From NCBI GenBank assembly GCA_951804985.1, contig OX638131.1, positions 41,668,044-41,732,043 on the forward strand: 64,000 bases of DNA, written 5' to 3'. Made by a program: the position numbers and the translations under genes. This document shows, piece by piece, positions 1 to 11,803 of the stretch. Under the pieces are notes generated by a model. That model was not told the origin of the DNA. It ran no database searches and saw only the letters and a list, made by a program, of their open reading frames with translations. Within the stretch, counting starts at the first letter, position 1. Each line of letters starts with the position of its first letter. The DNA is from Dryomyza anilis (Eukaryota; Arthropoda; Insecta; Diptera; Dryomyzidae).

Positions 1-1244
1 AAATTTTTTGGACTGTTTTTGAACGATTTTTTAGTATTTGGAGTCTAATGATAAAAAAAGAAAATGATTTACGATTATGCAGAGCATAATTCATAGTAAT
101 GATCAAAATTGCTAACTTTTTTTCATCGGTTATCATTTTTGCATCAAAAATGTAACAGTTTAACATGCTCGTATATTTTACATATATGTAACCTAAATTA
201 CAACATAAATTACTGAAAAATAGAAGTTTTTCGCGATTTTTGCTTATAAAATTTAGTGTACAGACATAAGTATTATTAAAATTGATTATATAAAATTTGG
301 TAGTCACAGGACACATTTTAAAAAGGAGCTCAATTAGAAAAAAATAGTACTATTGAAAGTTAGAGTGGCCAGTGCTCGAAAATTTTACCTTTTTATCATT
401 GGATCATAAATATTACAGAAATGTATAAAAAAATGCTTAAAAATAACTTAAAGTTTAGATTCAATTTTCTTTAAAATGTATTTGAATATTAATATGTTAA
501 AATTAGTCATGACATTTAAAAGAAAAACTACGTTTAAGAATTTTTGTAAACTTATTTTTCAACACTACTATTTTTTTACATTAAGTAGTGCGAGAGAACG
601 TTTTAAAATTACGAATGTAATTTTCAAAATCGATTATATAGAATTGATGTACGGATGTCCATATCAAAAATCGTGTTGGGTAGTGTAATTTCAATGTCTC
701 GAATTGATTCCCGTTCACGCAACGTTAAATTAATCGTTGGGACTTCAAGAAATACAATTTGTCTCAATGTAGTTTATCCGTTATGTTAGACAAAATACCC
801 GCTTAGATCTTGTTCTCTCTACATATAGTAGTGGATACAAAATAAATAATTATGACATGTTCCCAACGATCCAAAGTGAGAAAGTGATGGAGCGGTCTTA
901 TTCAATATGTATCATTGAAATAGTGAAATCTATCTGCTAATTGTAATAACACAGCACAACAAAAACAACGCGATTTCCTAATGGGCTTCCAGATTCTGAT
1001 CCAGACTTTTACCCTTGTGTTTTGATATTGCCTACAGTTTTTGAGTTATTAAAAAAATCTCGTGATTTTTTATATAATTTGAACTTTTAACTTTTACAGA
1101 TTTGAGTTTCCGTCTGATTTATTTCGAATTACGTTGAGATCACTTTAGTTAATATTTTGAAATAACACAATAAAATTCGGATGAATTGGTACCAATGTTA
1201 TGATCAGTCAAATTCAAAAAATATAAATTTTATTATTAATTATA
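1..1244. other. AT-rich stretch without recognisable gene
   Basis: The stretch is very AT-rich with stops in all frames and no domain I recognise. The part from about 700 to 1200 loosely resembles blocks near 37640-37900 and 61280-61430 (shared wording such as CTTCCAGATT followed by a CTCATACT-like segment), so it may be an old dispersed repeat. It ends abruptly where the reverse transcriptase homology begins. Confidence 0.5.
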
Positions 1245-2060
1245 AAATATAATAAATTCTTTACTAGTCTGGATTGTGCTAGTGGATATTACCAGATCTC
1301 TATTGCCAAAAACTCGATTGACAAGACAGCATTCATTACACCAGATGGACATTATGAGTTTTTAAGAATGCCATTTGGATTGGTAAATGCACCAGCAGTA
1401 TTTCAAAGAACCATGAACAAAGTACTAGATAATTTGAGATTTTCAATGGCTATGGTTTATATGGATGATATTTTAATTCCATCCACATCAATTGAAATGG
1501 GTTTAGAGAATTTAGAACATATTTTAATAAAATTACATGAATCTGGGATAACTTTAAAATTAAAAAATGTTTTTTTTAAGAAAATCTATTAATTACCTTG
1601 GATTTGAAATTAATTCAGAGGGAATTAAGCCTGGAAAGGAAAAGATAGTTTCGGTTTTAAAATTTCCAATACCTAAGAATATTCATGAAATAAGGCAATT
1701 ATTAGGTTTAACTGGGTATTTTCGTAAATTTATTTTTCAATATTCATTACTAGTCAGGCCTATACAAACATTGATTAAGAAAGATGAACCATTTCTTTGG
1801 AATGAGGAACAAAATGAATCTTTTGAAATCCTAAAACAAAAATTAACAGACCGTCCTGTTCTGGCTTTATACAACAGAAAGTTTTATACAGAATTGCATA
1901 CTGATGCTTGTAAATGGGGTGTAGGAGTATTTTTATTGCAAAAGCAAGGTGATAATAGTTTGAAACCGGTCGCATATTTTAGTCACACAACATCAAAAGA
2001 GGAGCAAAGATATCATTCATATGAATTAGAAACTTTAGCAATTGTTTATTCTTAACAAGA
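1245..2060 (+). pseudogene. Reverse transcriptase and RNase H part of a broken gypsy-type pol
   Basis: Frame 3 carries the palm of a retroelement reverse transcriptase: FTSLD (first catalytic Asp) near 1260, MPFGLVNAPAVFQ at 1368-1406, and the catalytic YMDD at 1458-1469. The frame ends with TAA at 1592; the reading continues in frame 1 from about 1567 across a T-rich run, which is the likely indel site. Frame 1 holds the thumb and connection (QLLGLTGYFRKF) and the RNase H start (ELHTDACKWGVGVFLLQ, the catalytic Asp in TDA). A stop at about 2053-2055 ends this piece in the middle of RNase H. The same domains occur in the younger element near 15 kb, which confirms the assignment. The gene is dead. 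Confidence 0.9.
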
Positions 2061-3360
2061 TTCCGAGTTTACTTATTGGGAATAGAATTTAAAGTAATAA
2101 CTGACTGTAATTCTATAAGAACGGCGTTCACAAAACGGGATTTAATACCGCGGATTGGAAGATGGTGGTTGACTATTCAAGAATTTAATTTCACTGTAGA
2201 ATATAGACCAGGTTTATCTATGTCGCATGCAGATGCTTTAAGCAGAAACCCCATTACTCATGAAACTCTCGGAGATGTATTAATAGTTGATATTTGTAAA
2301 GACGATTGGATTTTAGCAATTCAACTTAAAGATGAAAGATGTTCTTTTCTAATAAATACACTTAAAACTATTCCAAAAGATAATGAAGAAATAAGAATCC
2401 ATACTGAATTTGAATTAAAAAATAACCGGTTGTATAGTAAAACTGATAAGGGAAGCAAGTGGATTGTTCCAAAAACAGCTAGAAGGGAGATTGTGTTTAA
2501 CCATCACGACAATGTTGGACATTTTTCTTTTGAAAAAACACTTAGTTTCATACAAGAAAAATATTGGTTTGCAAATATGAAAAAGTATATAAACCGATAT
2601 ATTGCGTGTTGTTTGCCATGTTCGTACAATAAAGTTCCCTCGGGAAAACAGGCTGGATTATTACATCTAATTGAAAAGGTACCTGTACCATTTGATACAT
2701 TGCATATAGACCATTTAAGTCCGTTTGTGAGAAGTATACACAAAAATAATTATATTATTGTTATGTTAGATGGATTTACGAAATATTCCTTCTTGAAATC
2801 TGTTTAGAGTACAAAGGTAGAACCTGTTGTAAGATTTATTGAAGAAATAATTCGTTTTTTTGGTGTTCCTCGAAGATTAGTAAGCGATCGTGGAAGTTGT
2901 TTTACAAGTAATAAATTCGTTAGTTTTTGCAAAGGTCTTGGGATAAAAATAGTACACAATGCAACTGCTACGCCTGGAGTCAATGGTCAGGCTGAAAGAT
3001 ACAACAGAACAATTCTATTGGCCTAATGTTCATCTGTAAGTGATGAAAATAAATGGGATGAAAGTATAAACCAAATTCAGTGGGGTTTAAATTCAACCAT
3101 TAATAAATCTACAGGTAAAACTCCTAATGAACTGGTCTTTGGTTATCAGCCGAGAGGGAAAATTGATTCGTTTTTAAGCAACGAAATTTGTGATCATACC
3201 TCTGTTGTAGATGTAGATTCCAAACACACAGAGGCTAGAAAAACTATACTGCAAAATCAAATATATATAAGAAGTATTATTATAAGAAAAGTCATGTTGG
3301 TTTTGCATTCAAGAAAGGTCAATTTGTTTTAGTTAGACGAAATAAAATGGTCGAAAAAAA
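2061..3360 (+). pseudogene. RNase H end and integrase of the same broken pol
   Basis: After the frameshift near 2055, frame 3 resumes RNase H (VITDCNSIRTAF, then the ALSRNP box near 2235). The integrase zinc-binding HHCC region follows around 2500-2650 (HHDNVGHFSFEKT, then CCLPCSYNK). The catalytic core starts at LHIDHLSPF (first Asp). A TAG at 2805-2807 interrupts it; the second Asp lies in SDRGSCFTS near 2885 and the Glu in NGQAERYNRT near 2990, then a TAA at 3024-3026. Homology is traceable to about 3360. Integrases of this type insert retroelement cDNA into the genome; this copy cannot be functional. Confidence 0.88.
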
Positions 3361-3689
3361 ATTATCATTTAGGAATTCACATTATCGAATATTTTTTTAG
3401 TATAAAAAAAGTATAATATAAAAATCAACTATTTTCCATTATAAGAAAATAAGTATTATGAATTTAAACATCAATTTTGTTGCAAATTACTTAGCTAGTA
3501 TTAGAATTAGTATCGTTCAAATATTCGACAAATAAGGCTGATAAACACTTACCTAACAAATTAAAAATACGATTACTTCTGACAAACATCAGTTAAACAT
3601 TTTAAGTAAAAACGAATTGAGAACGTTAATTACTTATTACAATTTGTGGAATAGCTTTACTGATTTACCATTTTTATATATCTCAAATA
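3361..3689. other. AT-rich spacer, nothing recognised
   Basis: The stretch between the dead retrotransposon and the minus-strand transposase is AT-rich. No LTR, inverted repeat or coding signal stands out. Confidence 0.5.
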
Positions 3690-4170
3690 TCAAAATCAAA
3701 CATTGCACTTTTGCGAGGACCATTGACGGTAATCGTGGCTCCTTCCTAACTTTGAAAGAAATAATACCCCGATGATACCCCGTGACCAGACAGTCAATCT
3801 CTGTAGATGCATTGATGATTGGTCGACAACTTGTGGATTTTGGTCACACGAAAAACGGCAATTTGGCTGCTGAGCCAAAAATAAGGCTCGTCAGAGAAGA
3901 ATCTCTGACCAACATTTCCAGCACCCAACAAGCAAACTTACGGCATTGTCTACGGTCGTCCGTCTTCAATTCTTGCGTCAACATAATCTTAAACGGATGT
4001 AGGCACAAATCCTTAAGGTCTAATAGGGTGTACACACTTTTCTACAGTTCAACGAATTGCCACTGAAGCCATGATGACGACCGAAATTCACGTTGGATGT
4101 TAACAACTGAGTCGGAATTTCGATAATATTTTTTAATAATTTCCACATGTTCGGCAAGCGAAAAACAATG
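3690..4170 (-). pseudogene. Degenerate Tc1/mariner-superfamily transposase (DUF4817-type)
   Basis: Read on the minus strand, three broken frames align in order with the mariner-type transposases of insects that begin with a DUF4817 helix-turn-helix. FSLAEHVEIIKKYYRNSDSV (around 4160-4090) is the N-terminal HTH. KDLCLHPFKIMLTQELK (around 4020-3960) precedes the catalytic domain. RFFSDEPYFWL contains the first catalytic Asp (codon 3890-3892). NCRFSCDQNPQVVDQSSMHL with LTVW and GGIIG-like residues follows to about 3700. The frame changes at least three times and the C-terminal half, including the remaining acidic residues, is not recognisable. No terminal inverted repeats were found. The N-terminal HTH matches the fragment inside the MITE at 44839-45178. 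These enzymes act by cut-and-paste at TA sites; this copy is dead. Confidence 0.75.
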
Positions 4171-4439
4171 CAAGATGAAATGGAAATGGAATCTGAATGG
4201 TAAAGAGTATAGGATAAATTTTGTTCGTATTGGTAGACTGGACGTGGCATCGCACAAACAACCCAAATATTTAAAACACATTATATCCGGAATTACGATA
4301 TCGAATATAATGAAATTTTCTCAACGCTATATTTCACCATTTCGAATGTGTTGCGAGATTGGATAACTGGGCGTATAACACACTTATTTAAAATTAATAT
4401 AGCAATATTTATAAAATATACCTTAATTTTTAACGAAGT
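4171..4439. other. AT-rich spacer, nothing recognised
   Basis: No coding potential and no clear inverted repeat. It may include the outer part of the mariner-type element, but no terminus can be defined. Confidence 0.4.
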
Positions 4440-5030
4440 TACTGAATGTGGACGGGGTATAAATGGGCGTGGTATCCCCCATGCAACTTCCATATTTAAG
4501 ATGCAGTATGTCGACTTTTATTACAGTGATGTTATTTCATTCATGGATGCACCACCCCCAAAATATGTATATTGACCGGACTGGAACTCACCACACCTGA
4601 ACTTAATACATCAAAACTCACCACACCAAAACTCACCACACTAAAACTAACCACTCCAAAACTCACCACACCAAAACTCACCACTCCAAAACTCACCACA
4701 CCAAAACTCACCACTCCAAAACTCACCGTAATAAAATTCTCAGAAAAAATTGCCAATGAAATACATTGAAATGTGAAAGACATTAAATGTGTATTTCACA
4801 CCTGAACTCAACACACCTAAACTCACCACTTATAAACTAACCACACTAAAACTCACCACACCAAAACTCACCACATATAAATTCAACACATATAAACTAA
4901 CAACACTAAAACTCACCACACCAAAACTCACCACGCCAAAACTTACCACACTAAAATTGGCAAAAAAAAACTTTCCACTGAATTACATTAAAATGTGAAA
5001 TACATTTGATGTGTATTTCAAATGAAGAGT
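4440..5030 (-). repeat. Family A/B minisatellite-bearing repeat, partial copy
   Basis: Two blocks of a degenerate 15-bp tandem repeat of the type CTCACCACACYAAAA occupy about 4585-4735 and 4800-4965. They are separated by a spacer, and a spacer-like sequence recurs after the second block (around 4755-4795 and 4980-5020, sharing AAATGTGAAA and GTGTATTTCA). Upstream, 4455-4490 resembles the GGGCGTGGYATCYCCCAT block seen at one end of the other family A copies. The orientation is opposite to the copy at 8896-10371. The apparent proteins read from it are only translations of the short repeat. Confidence 0.75.
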
Positions 5031-5239
5031 TAAAACAAATATTTGGGAGAGATTTTTTTACTATTTTACTATAACTTCAATAAAAAATCCATACGCAGCG
5101 AAGCGATTCCCTGATAGTTTTTTTTTTAAGTTGTCTGTTAAGCCTAATATCAATGAGATTAGCATAATATGTGCGCGACTTGAAATAATTGTTACTGTTT
5201 TCAACTGACACAAAAACGCACTCATTACTACTACACAGC

Positions 5240-6340
5240 CAAAGGACCTGATTTATCGTATAATATTTAAGCATACAACGATAAGACACACACAGTGCAC
5301 ATCCCATCCACTCACTGACTCTGAGACAGGGGTACATACATCGACTCGAGAACAACTCGTATGATGTAACTAAATTCGGAATCATTTCCAATCAAGTCGA
5401 TTGTTCGACTTCATTCAGTGTGTTATCAAAGGAATTTATAAGTTTGCAACGTGCCCGGATGCGATTGCATACAGCTGTGTGAGCAGACATTGTCGACAGG
5501 AAACTGAGTCGTTGCCACGACCGGTAAGCAAATCGGCAGCCAGACAGTGAATGTTTGTGTGCGTGATTTAAAAGCTTCGATTTTCTATAAAATGTTGCAG
5601 GGAAAACTTTTCTCACGACCCACCTTGGTTTGTTGCCCGTTGTGGGTGTGGGTTGCGGTTGGTGGCTGGCTCCAAAGAAGGCAAATGGCATAAATGACAA
5701 CCGAGGAAAATGTGGCATTGCAAAGGTAAGAGCTGCAATAGCAAATGTGTGTCGATGGGTTTGTGTGCGAGCTGTCTGAGTGTTAATTTGGTTTCAACAA
5801 TATTTTGAGCAGATAGGTACGTGCGCAAGTGCAACCTTTTCACACATTCACATAACACAGACTGTTCACTCACACACACTCACTTTAGCGTGTCTACATC
5901 TCAGCAGCCATGTTGAAATAATTCGACATACTTTGGCAAAGGACGAGCGCAAGTTTATGCGGCGCCTTCAATGCTTTTTTTTCTGTTTATGATTAAAATA
6001 TGCAACTAAAATCGATAGGTCTTTGTAAAATAAAGTAAAGTTTGATTTTCCAAAGTAGACATAAGCAGTTTGCTCAAGTGTTTCTACTGGGTCACTTGAT
6101 ATGACCTGATGGACTCATTTTCAGCTGATAATGAACCACATTGCATTGAACGAGGCATGAGTAGGCTCCACTTTTATACGATTCGATTTGATTCGACTCG
6201 ATTCGATTCTTTCTCTACCAAGTCAATGTTCTCGAAGGCAAACTGGATGGAGCGTTTACCCATGTCGGAAGAGCCAATCGATAAGTTGCAGCAGATTAGA
6301 AAAGCAATTATTGAGCAAATTTAAATTTGCATTTTGTTTT
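5240..6340. other. Unique GC-richer island, no gene identified
   Basis: This stretch is visibly less AT-rich than its surroundings, shows none of the window's repeat families and has no reading frame resembling a known protein. Frames of about 100 codons exist on the minus strand (5392-5718, 5077-5391) but look like chance open frames. It may be regulatory DNA of a neighbouring gene; that is inference. 6341-6985 is AT-rich with nothing recognised. Confidence 0.4.
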
Positions 6341-6985
6341 GTAGGCATTTGTTAAGTCAACAAGTTGCACTTTGTTGAGATTGATTTATGTTTAAGTAAA
6401 TCGAATGCATTGAGCCCATTTTAGCTGCTAATTGTTCGTATTGAAACTGTTTTTGAATTTTTGAATTTTGCTTATTTACGAAATAAACAGATCGGTAATT
6501 GAATAGAAAGGTTTGTCACCTCCTTAGTTTACCTCATTGGTAAAATTTCGTATAATTAGGTCAAGAACGGACTCGAATAAAAAAAAAACATACAGACCTT
6601 TCGTTTTAAATAAACTCTAAAAATATTTTTTTTTGAAATTCGTCGATTCAATCTAATCCAAGTAGACATTTATTCCAAAGAACCTTATTTAAGTTCAGAA
6701 TAGCATCACCTTATTCAATACCGAGCAAGAGCTAGCCCTATTACACGCAGACAAAAAGCATGATTGTGGTGGTCATATTTGAAGGGTATCCTACTATGTT
6801 TGGAGTTATGGTTGTGGCAATCATACAATATGTATAATATGATCCCCTCAGTGACAATATTATATACCTTAATATTCCATTAAGCGAGCATTATATAATT
6901 ATATAATTATTGGTATTTCGAAAATACTATACTTTGATTGCAACAAACAGTTGTGATTGTAGAGAGCATAGTATAATTGTCGAGA

Positions 6986-8337
6986 TCATGTCGCAACCAT
7001 ATTTTATCTATGCGTGTATGCCCCATAAGACGCCTAGCCGGAGGTTCAAAATCCGGAGCCTCTTCTTGTAAAGATGAGAACGGGAATCTAGTGGCAGATA
7101 TCCAGAGCACACTGAAAATATGGAGGGATCACTTCTCTAAACTGCTGACCGGTGATGATGACCGCAATTCTACCGATAGAAAAGTAAACCCGGCAACCCC
7201 AGTACTTGATGACGACGTTGAGATTCCGCCACTCGACCATGACGAGGTCAGAACAGCCATTGCTCGGCTGAAAAACAACAAAGCCGCAGGTTCTGATGGC
7301 CTGCCTGCTGAATTATTTAAGACCGGAGGTGTGTTGCTCACTGAGCAACACACGTTGCTCAGTGAGAATAGGAAAAGACCTCTCCGAGCCATTTCATACC
7401 GAACGAGGTTTCAGACAGGGTGACTCCCTATCGTGCGACTTTTTTAACTTATTGATGGAGAAAATAGTTCGAGCTGCCGAACTCCGTCAAAGCGGCACTA
7501 TCCTCAACAAAAGTGTCATGCTGCTCGCATATGCCGACGATATTGATATCATTGGCAGGAGCACACGAGCAGTCAGCGCAGCATTCTCCAGATTGGAGAA
7601 AGAGTCGCGTCGAATGGGTCTAGCGGTGAACGAGGACAAGACGAAGTTCCTTGTGTCAACAAGCAAAAAAGAGTCCGTGCGTCTTGGACAAAAAGCTGAT
7701 TTTGACACCCACAAGTTCGACATTGTGAAGGACTTCGTCTATCTGGGATCCAGCGTAAACAGCAACAACGACGTCAGCCTGGAGATCAAACGGAGAATAA
7801 CTCTTGCCAACAGGTGCTACTTTGGGCTCAGTAGGCAATTGAGAAGCAGAGCCCTCTCTCGCCGGACAAAAATAACGCTCTACAAGTCACTCATCATGCC
7901 CGTCCTACTTTATGGTGCAGAAACATGGACGCTGGCCACCACCGATGAGAGAGTACTGGGAGCGTTTGAGAGAAAGATTCTCCAAAAAACCTTTGGCCCT
8001 ATCTGCTTTGCTAACGAGTATCGAATCAGGATGAACCACGAGCTGTATGAGTTATTCGACGACATTGACATAGTCAAGCGCATCAAGATCCAGCGGCTTC
8101 GCCGGCTAGGTCATGTCGAACGAATGGATGAAAACACTCCAGCCAAGAAGGTGCTGAATCGAAACTCGAAGGTGGACAGCGTAGAAGAGGGCGTCCAAAT
8201 CTGCGTTGGAAAGACCAAGTTGAGGACAACCTGGCAACGCTTGGTATTTCTAACTGGCGTCAGCGCGCGCAAAGCAGATCCGACTGGCGCGGCTTCATCT
8301 CAGCGGCCAAAACCGACCCACGGTTGTAAAGGCCATT

Positions 8338-8368
<31 letters not shown>
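6986..8368 (+). pseudogene. Non-LTR retrotransposon (LINE) reverse transcriptase, internally deleted and frameshifted
   Basis: Frame 2 holds the segment before and at the start of a LINE reverse transcriptase, including LKNNKAAGSDGLPAELFKTG (around 7270-7325). Frame 3 then resumes with GFRQGDSLSCDFFN (about 7408-7450), the catalytic AYADDIDIIG near 7530, NEDKTKFLVST and FVYLGSSVN. The C-terminal RRITLANRCYFGLS, PVLLYGAETWT and IQRLRRLGHVERMD follow. About 100 or more residues of the fingers and palm, including the first catalytic Asp block, are missing at about 7325. A further frameshift near 8190 moves the conserved C-terminus to another frame, which ends SAAKTDPRL and a stop at 8327-8329. 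The 3' end is a run of AAGT repeats, a LINE-style simple tail. The clade was not determined. A second broken relative lies at 60255-61065. Confidence 0.88.
8339..8368 (+). repeat. (AAGT)n tail of the LINE
   Basis: About seven AAGT units begin ten bases after the LINE stop codon. Their position marks the 3' end of the element, where many LINEs carry simple tandem tails. Confidence 0.85.
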
Positions 8369-8369
<1 letters not shown>

Positions 8370-8895
8370 CATATTTTTGGCAGATGTCTGATCAAACCTT
8401 GGAATAATAACTAGTGCGCAATACTTGGATCAAAGTTTTGGCCCAATGCCAAAATACAATATTGGCAGAAAATTGGACCAATATTGTTCAATTGAAATGA
8501 ATGTCAAAAACGCAAAAAGTAATACATATTTTTTTACATTCCTTTCCTTCTATTCTAATATTTTATTTAATTCGTGTCTTTTTATTTTATTTCTTTTCTT
8601 ATTTATGTCGTCACAATCTAACTTATCTTGTCTGAGATTTTTGCTTCAAAACCCAAATTTATGAATTTTTATCTAATTTTAGAATTTTTTTCTGAAGTGA
8701 CAAATATTTTCAAATTATTAACTCATGGAAAATATCAGTTTTGGTAACCCAATCATTGCTGAGACTAGTATAAAGTCTAATCCGCGGCCAAGGTTGACTA
8801 TGTCATACGCCCGTTGTCAAGCCAGGCGTTTCCTACATGGGCAGTTGCATTTTTGTATGCTTTTTTTCTGTCATTTTCTTATTTATATTTTTTTA
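8369..8895. other. AT-rich spacer, nothing recognised
   Basis: A T-rich low-complexity stretch between the LINE tail and the family A element. No gene or repeat boundary is seen. Confidence 0.45.
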
Positions 8896-10371
8896 CTAGC
8901 TGGACCCGTGCACGACTCGTGCCAAGATTTTGTGAATTCAAAGATATGGAGCGATTTTATTAATATAAAAAAACATTTTTATTAATTATATGAGGGGCCC
9001 GTGCTTAGCTGTTGAAGTTTTTTATTGGTTTTATAAATGTGGTAACCAAATAATAATTCTCCGCCAAAACAACTTTTCTCAAAGACAATTCTTTCTCAGA
9101 CTGCGCTTCTCCGTAGAATTATTCCCAGTAGAAATCTTCCCCGTAAAAAGAACGCTTTCCCGTAGAATTCATCCCGGTAAAAATTTTCCCGGTAGAATTC
9201 TTCCCCGTAGAGTTTTTCCCGTAGAGTTTTTTCCCAGTAGAAGTTTAGTTTTAGTTTTAGTGAAATTTTAGTATGGTGAGTTTTAGTGTGGTGGGTTTTA
9301 GTGTGGTGAATTTTAGTGTGGCGAGTTTTAGTGTGGTGAGTTTTAGTGTGATGAATTTTAATGTGCTGAATTGTATTGTGGTGAGTTTTAGTGTAGTGAA
9401 TTATAGTGTGGTGGGTTTAAGTGTGGTGAATTTTAATGTAGTGAGTTTTAGTGTGGTGAGTTTTAGTGTCGTGAAATTTTAGTATGTTGAGTTTTAGTGT
9501 GGTGAATTTTAGGGTGAATTTTAGTGTGGTGAGTTTCAGTGTGGCGAGTTTTAGTGTGGTGAATTTTAGTGTGTTGAATTTTTGTGTGGTGAGTTTTTGT
9601 GTGGTGAGTTTTAGTGTGGTGAATTTTAGTGTGGTGAGTTTTAGTGTGATGAGTTTTTATGTGGTGAGTTTTAGTGTGGTAAGTTTTAGTGTGGTAAATT
9701 TTAGTGTGGTCAATTTTAATGTGGTGAGTTTTAGTGTGTGAGTTTTAGTGTGGTGAATTATAGTGTGTGGGATTTAGTGTGGTGAAATTTAGTGTGGTGA
9801 GTTTTAGTGTGGTGAGTTTTAGTGTGGTGAATTTTAGTGTGGTGAGTTTTAGTGTGGTGAATTTTAGTGAGGTGAGTATTAGTGTGGTGAGTTTTAATGT
9901 GGTGAATTTTAGTGTGGTCAATTTTAATGTGGCGTGTTTTAGTGTGTTGAGTTTTAGTTTGGTGAGTTTGTTTTTCTTTTTGTTTCTTTTTTTTGTTTTT
10001 CCTGTAGTTTGGATTGTAGTTTTATGTGATTGGTTTCGTTTTGTATTTGTTTTGTTTGTGCTTTTGCTTTTTTCCTTTTAAATTTTTTTTTTTTTGTATT
10101 TGAGTTTTTTGTTTCATGTTTGTAGCTGGTGAAAGTGCCGAGTTATATCGTATTGAAAATTTAGGTTGTATAGTGGTGCCACGCCTCTTTGTCCAATCCC
10201 GCCCATATATAGCCATCATTCCTTCCAGACCATACCGCATCTGTGGTCAAAATTTCAAGAAAATCGGATCAGCCGTTTAGACGGAGAAGCGGAACAAACA
10301 AACAAACAAACAAATAAGCAAACAAAAGGACAAACCAACAAACCAACAAAGAGATTTATTATATTAATAGG
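8896..10371 (+). mobile_element. Family A minisatellite-bearing interspersed element, complete-looking copy
   Basis: The copy begins CTAGCTGGACCCGTGC and ends TTATTATATTAATAGGA. Order of parts: a terminal segment with GGGGCCCGTGCTTAGCTG; a conserved block AACAACTTTTCTCAAAGACA; a field of GTAGAATTCTTCCC-type short repeats (about 9105-9245); a long 15-bp minisatellite; a T-rich tract; and a 3' segment containing GTGCCGAGTTATATCGTATT and AAAATCGGATCAGCCGTTTA. The same order recurs at 25750-26626, 26628-27800 and 49350-50158, so this is a dispersed family. It encodes no protein. The class (Helitron-like, MITE or other) could not be decided because no terminal inverted repeat or target duplication is obvious. 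Confidence 0.8.
9255..9975 (+). repeat. 15-bp minisatellite inside family A (about 45-50 units)
   Basis: The unit is GTGTGGTGAGTTTTA with common A/G change in GAGTTTTA versus GAATTTTA. It is a multiple of three, so open frames of 70-100 codons arise that read as repeats of SFSVV and NFSVV. They are not genes. The A/G pattern is irregular, showing an expanded and mutated array. Confidence 0.92.
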
Positions 10372-10978
10372 ATATACATTAGATCCGGTTTATAGCAGAT
10401 TAGGTTTCGCTATCCTAAATAGATTAGTTGATCAGCATCATAATTATTAGTTGAAGGTCAAGTTTGAAATTAAAGCATGATTTGAAGTCCTGAAGTATAT
10501 ACAAAATTTTCTGGAAAGGCCATATTTCCATCCAAATTCTGTTTAGAATAAAATGGTTGACTGATCGCAGCTGGTAACTGAATCCGTTACAAAGTTCAAA
10601 CCTTCACCATTTGATGCACACGTTCAATCGAGCAACACTTTTAAGTGCGAAAAAACTTAAATTTAAAAAATGTTAGAGTTGAAGCGTTGAAAGTCTGTAG
10701 ACAGTCTTGACGACTAAATGGTTTTTTCAATGCGCACTGAAGTACTTAATGGTACTTACGTACTTAATGGTACTTAAGTACTGAATGATTGTATGGTTGA
10801 TGTATTAATAGTTTTTTCATATTAATTCAAAAGTTTTCTTGTTAATTTAAATTTAAATATTAAAATATTATTTTTTTTAAATAGTTTAAATACTATAATT
10901 TTATTCATGCAAACAAAAGAATTATTGGATTGCAAAACATTGTTATAATAACAGTCAACCATATTTTTATTTTAATCA
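10372..10978. other. AT-rich spacer with a short GTACTTAATG repeat
   Basis: Mostly AT-rich with no gene. Positions 10738-10790 hold four partly palindromic copies of GTACTTAATG or a near variant. Nothing else is recognised. Confidence 0.5.
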
Positions 10979-11205
10979 AGCTTCTGTAGCTCGTCTGGTT
11001 AGTGCGTTGGACTACGAGCAATAAAAAGGCGCTGGTGCGTTCGACTACGAGCCGAAAGGTCCCCGGTTCGATCCCCAGCGACTGCCAACATCTTTTTCAT
11101 AGAAAGCATTTTTCTATGCGACGCTACCTCTCGACAGTCAATAACAAACCTACGAGAGTCAACATTGCCTATGAAAAGCCCTCACCCCGCCGTTCGAATT
11201 CAAGT
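10979..11205 (+). mobile_element. tRNA-derived SINE, 3'-truncated
   Basis: The head contains an A-box-like TAGCTCGTCTGGTTAGTGCG and a B box GGTTCGATCCC, as in tRNA genes and tRNA-derived SINEs transcribed by RNA polymerase III. Between the boxes the stretch GACTACGAGC occurs twice, an internal duplication of the anticodon-arm region (the anticodon position reads ACG). The body shares AGAAA(G)CATTTTTCTATGCG and ACGCTACCTCTCG with copies at 20703, 30850, 40165 and 58452. It stops around 11205, before the ACTGTAG tail found in full copies. Confidence 0.8.
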
Positions 11206-11309
11206 AACAGACATATATTACATACATATATTAATATCTGATGAAAAATAAATATTGCAAAAATATGGTTTTTGCGGACTAAAGGTCTTGGCAGATACAA
11301 AGTGCTATG

Positions 11310-11480
11310 TGCTGGGGAGTGAAACAGGCAAAAATTGACAAAAACAAAAAGTTGTTGGATGTCCGTACAGCTGTTGCAGAAGCTGCTAAGCTTCCTCAAA
11401 CGGTCTTTTGCACAATTTCTGTATAGCAAAGCCTATAAGATCATTTTGTACAATGATCTAAATACGAATTTAGTACAAGC
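11310..11480 (+). repeat. Dispersed repeat (family G), partial copy
   Basis: The segment around GTACAGCTGTTGCAGAAGC and the following CTAAGCTTCCTCAAACGGTC matches, in inverse orientation and with many changes, the block around 42790-42990. No coding domain is recognised. Confidence 0.5.
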
Positions 11481-11555
11481 ACAAAACAATCAGGCAAAGT
11501 ATGCAAAAATTGCAACAAATGTATGCTTGTTATTAATATAGTAAATTCATATAAA

Positions 11556-11801
11556 TGTATGATAGGGGAGAAACGGACGGACGACACTTTACATATACAC
11601 ACTTTACGGACGAAACAAAAATAACAGAATAGACGACGAAATAAAATATGAAAGACTTCAGAAAATAAAATAAAATAGTTCAGTTTGAAAAATACATTCC
11701 ACAATAAAACACAATAAAAATTGTAAAATTATTATACCATTTAATAAAATATTATTAATTAAAATAAAATAAATTAATTATTAAAATATCACATAACCAC
11801 A
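11556..11801 (+). repeat. 5' LTR of the gypsy element
   Basis: It begins TGTATGATAGGGG and ends ATAACCACA. It matches 17089-17334 except for T versus G at the fifth base and A versus T in ACGGWCGAAAC. It is very A-rich, and no unambiguous TATA box or poly(A) signal can be chosen among many AT runs; AATAAA occurs several times in the distal half. Confidence 0.96.
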
Positions 11802-11803
11802 AA

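Larger units (their letters stand above)
1245..3360 (+). mobile_element. Decayed, 5'-truncated Ty3/gypsy retrotransposon (pol only)
   Basis: Reverse transcriptase, RNase H and integrase homology follow one another in the order expected for a Ty3/gypsy pol. There is no gag upstream: coding similarity starts around 1245 inside AT-rich DNA. No matching LTR pair is visible on either side. Two frameshifts (about 1570-1592 and about 2055) and in-frame stops (2805-2807 and 3024-3026) break the frame. It is clearly distinct from the element at 11556-17334 and much older. Confidence 0.9.

Noticed and set aside
5392..5718. 108-codon minus-strand frame in a unique island
   Set aside because: No recognisable domain, and other frames on both strands are similarly open; probably chance in GC-richer DNA.
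9273..10081. Several open frames of 69-104 codons reading SFSVV repeats
   Set aside because: They are translations of the 15-bp minisatellite, whose unit length is a multiple of three; the same holds at 25973-26432, 26943-27446 and 49599-49829.
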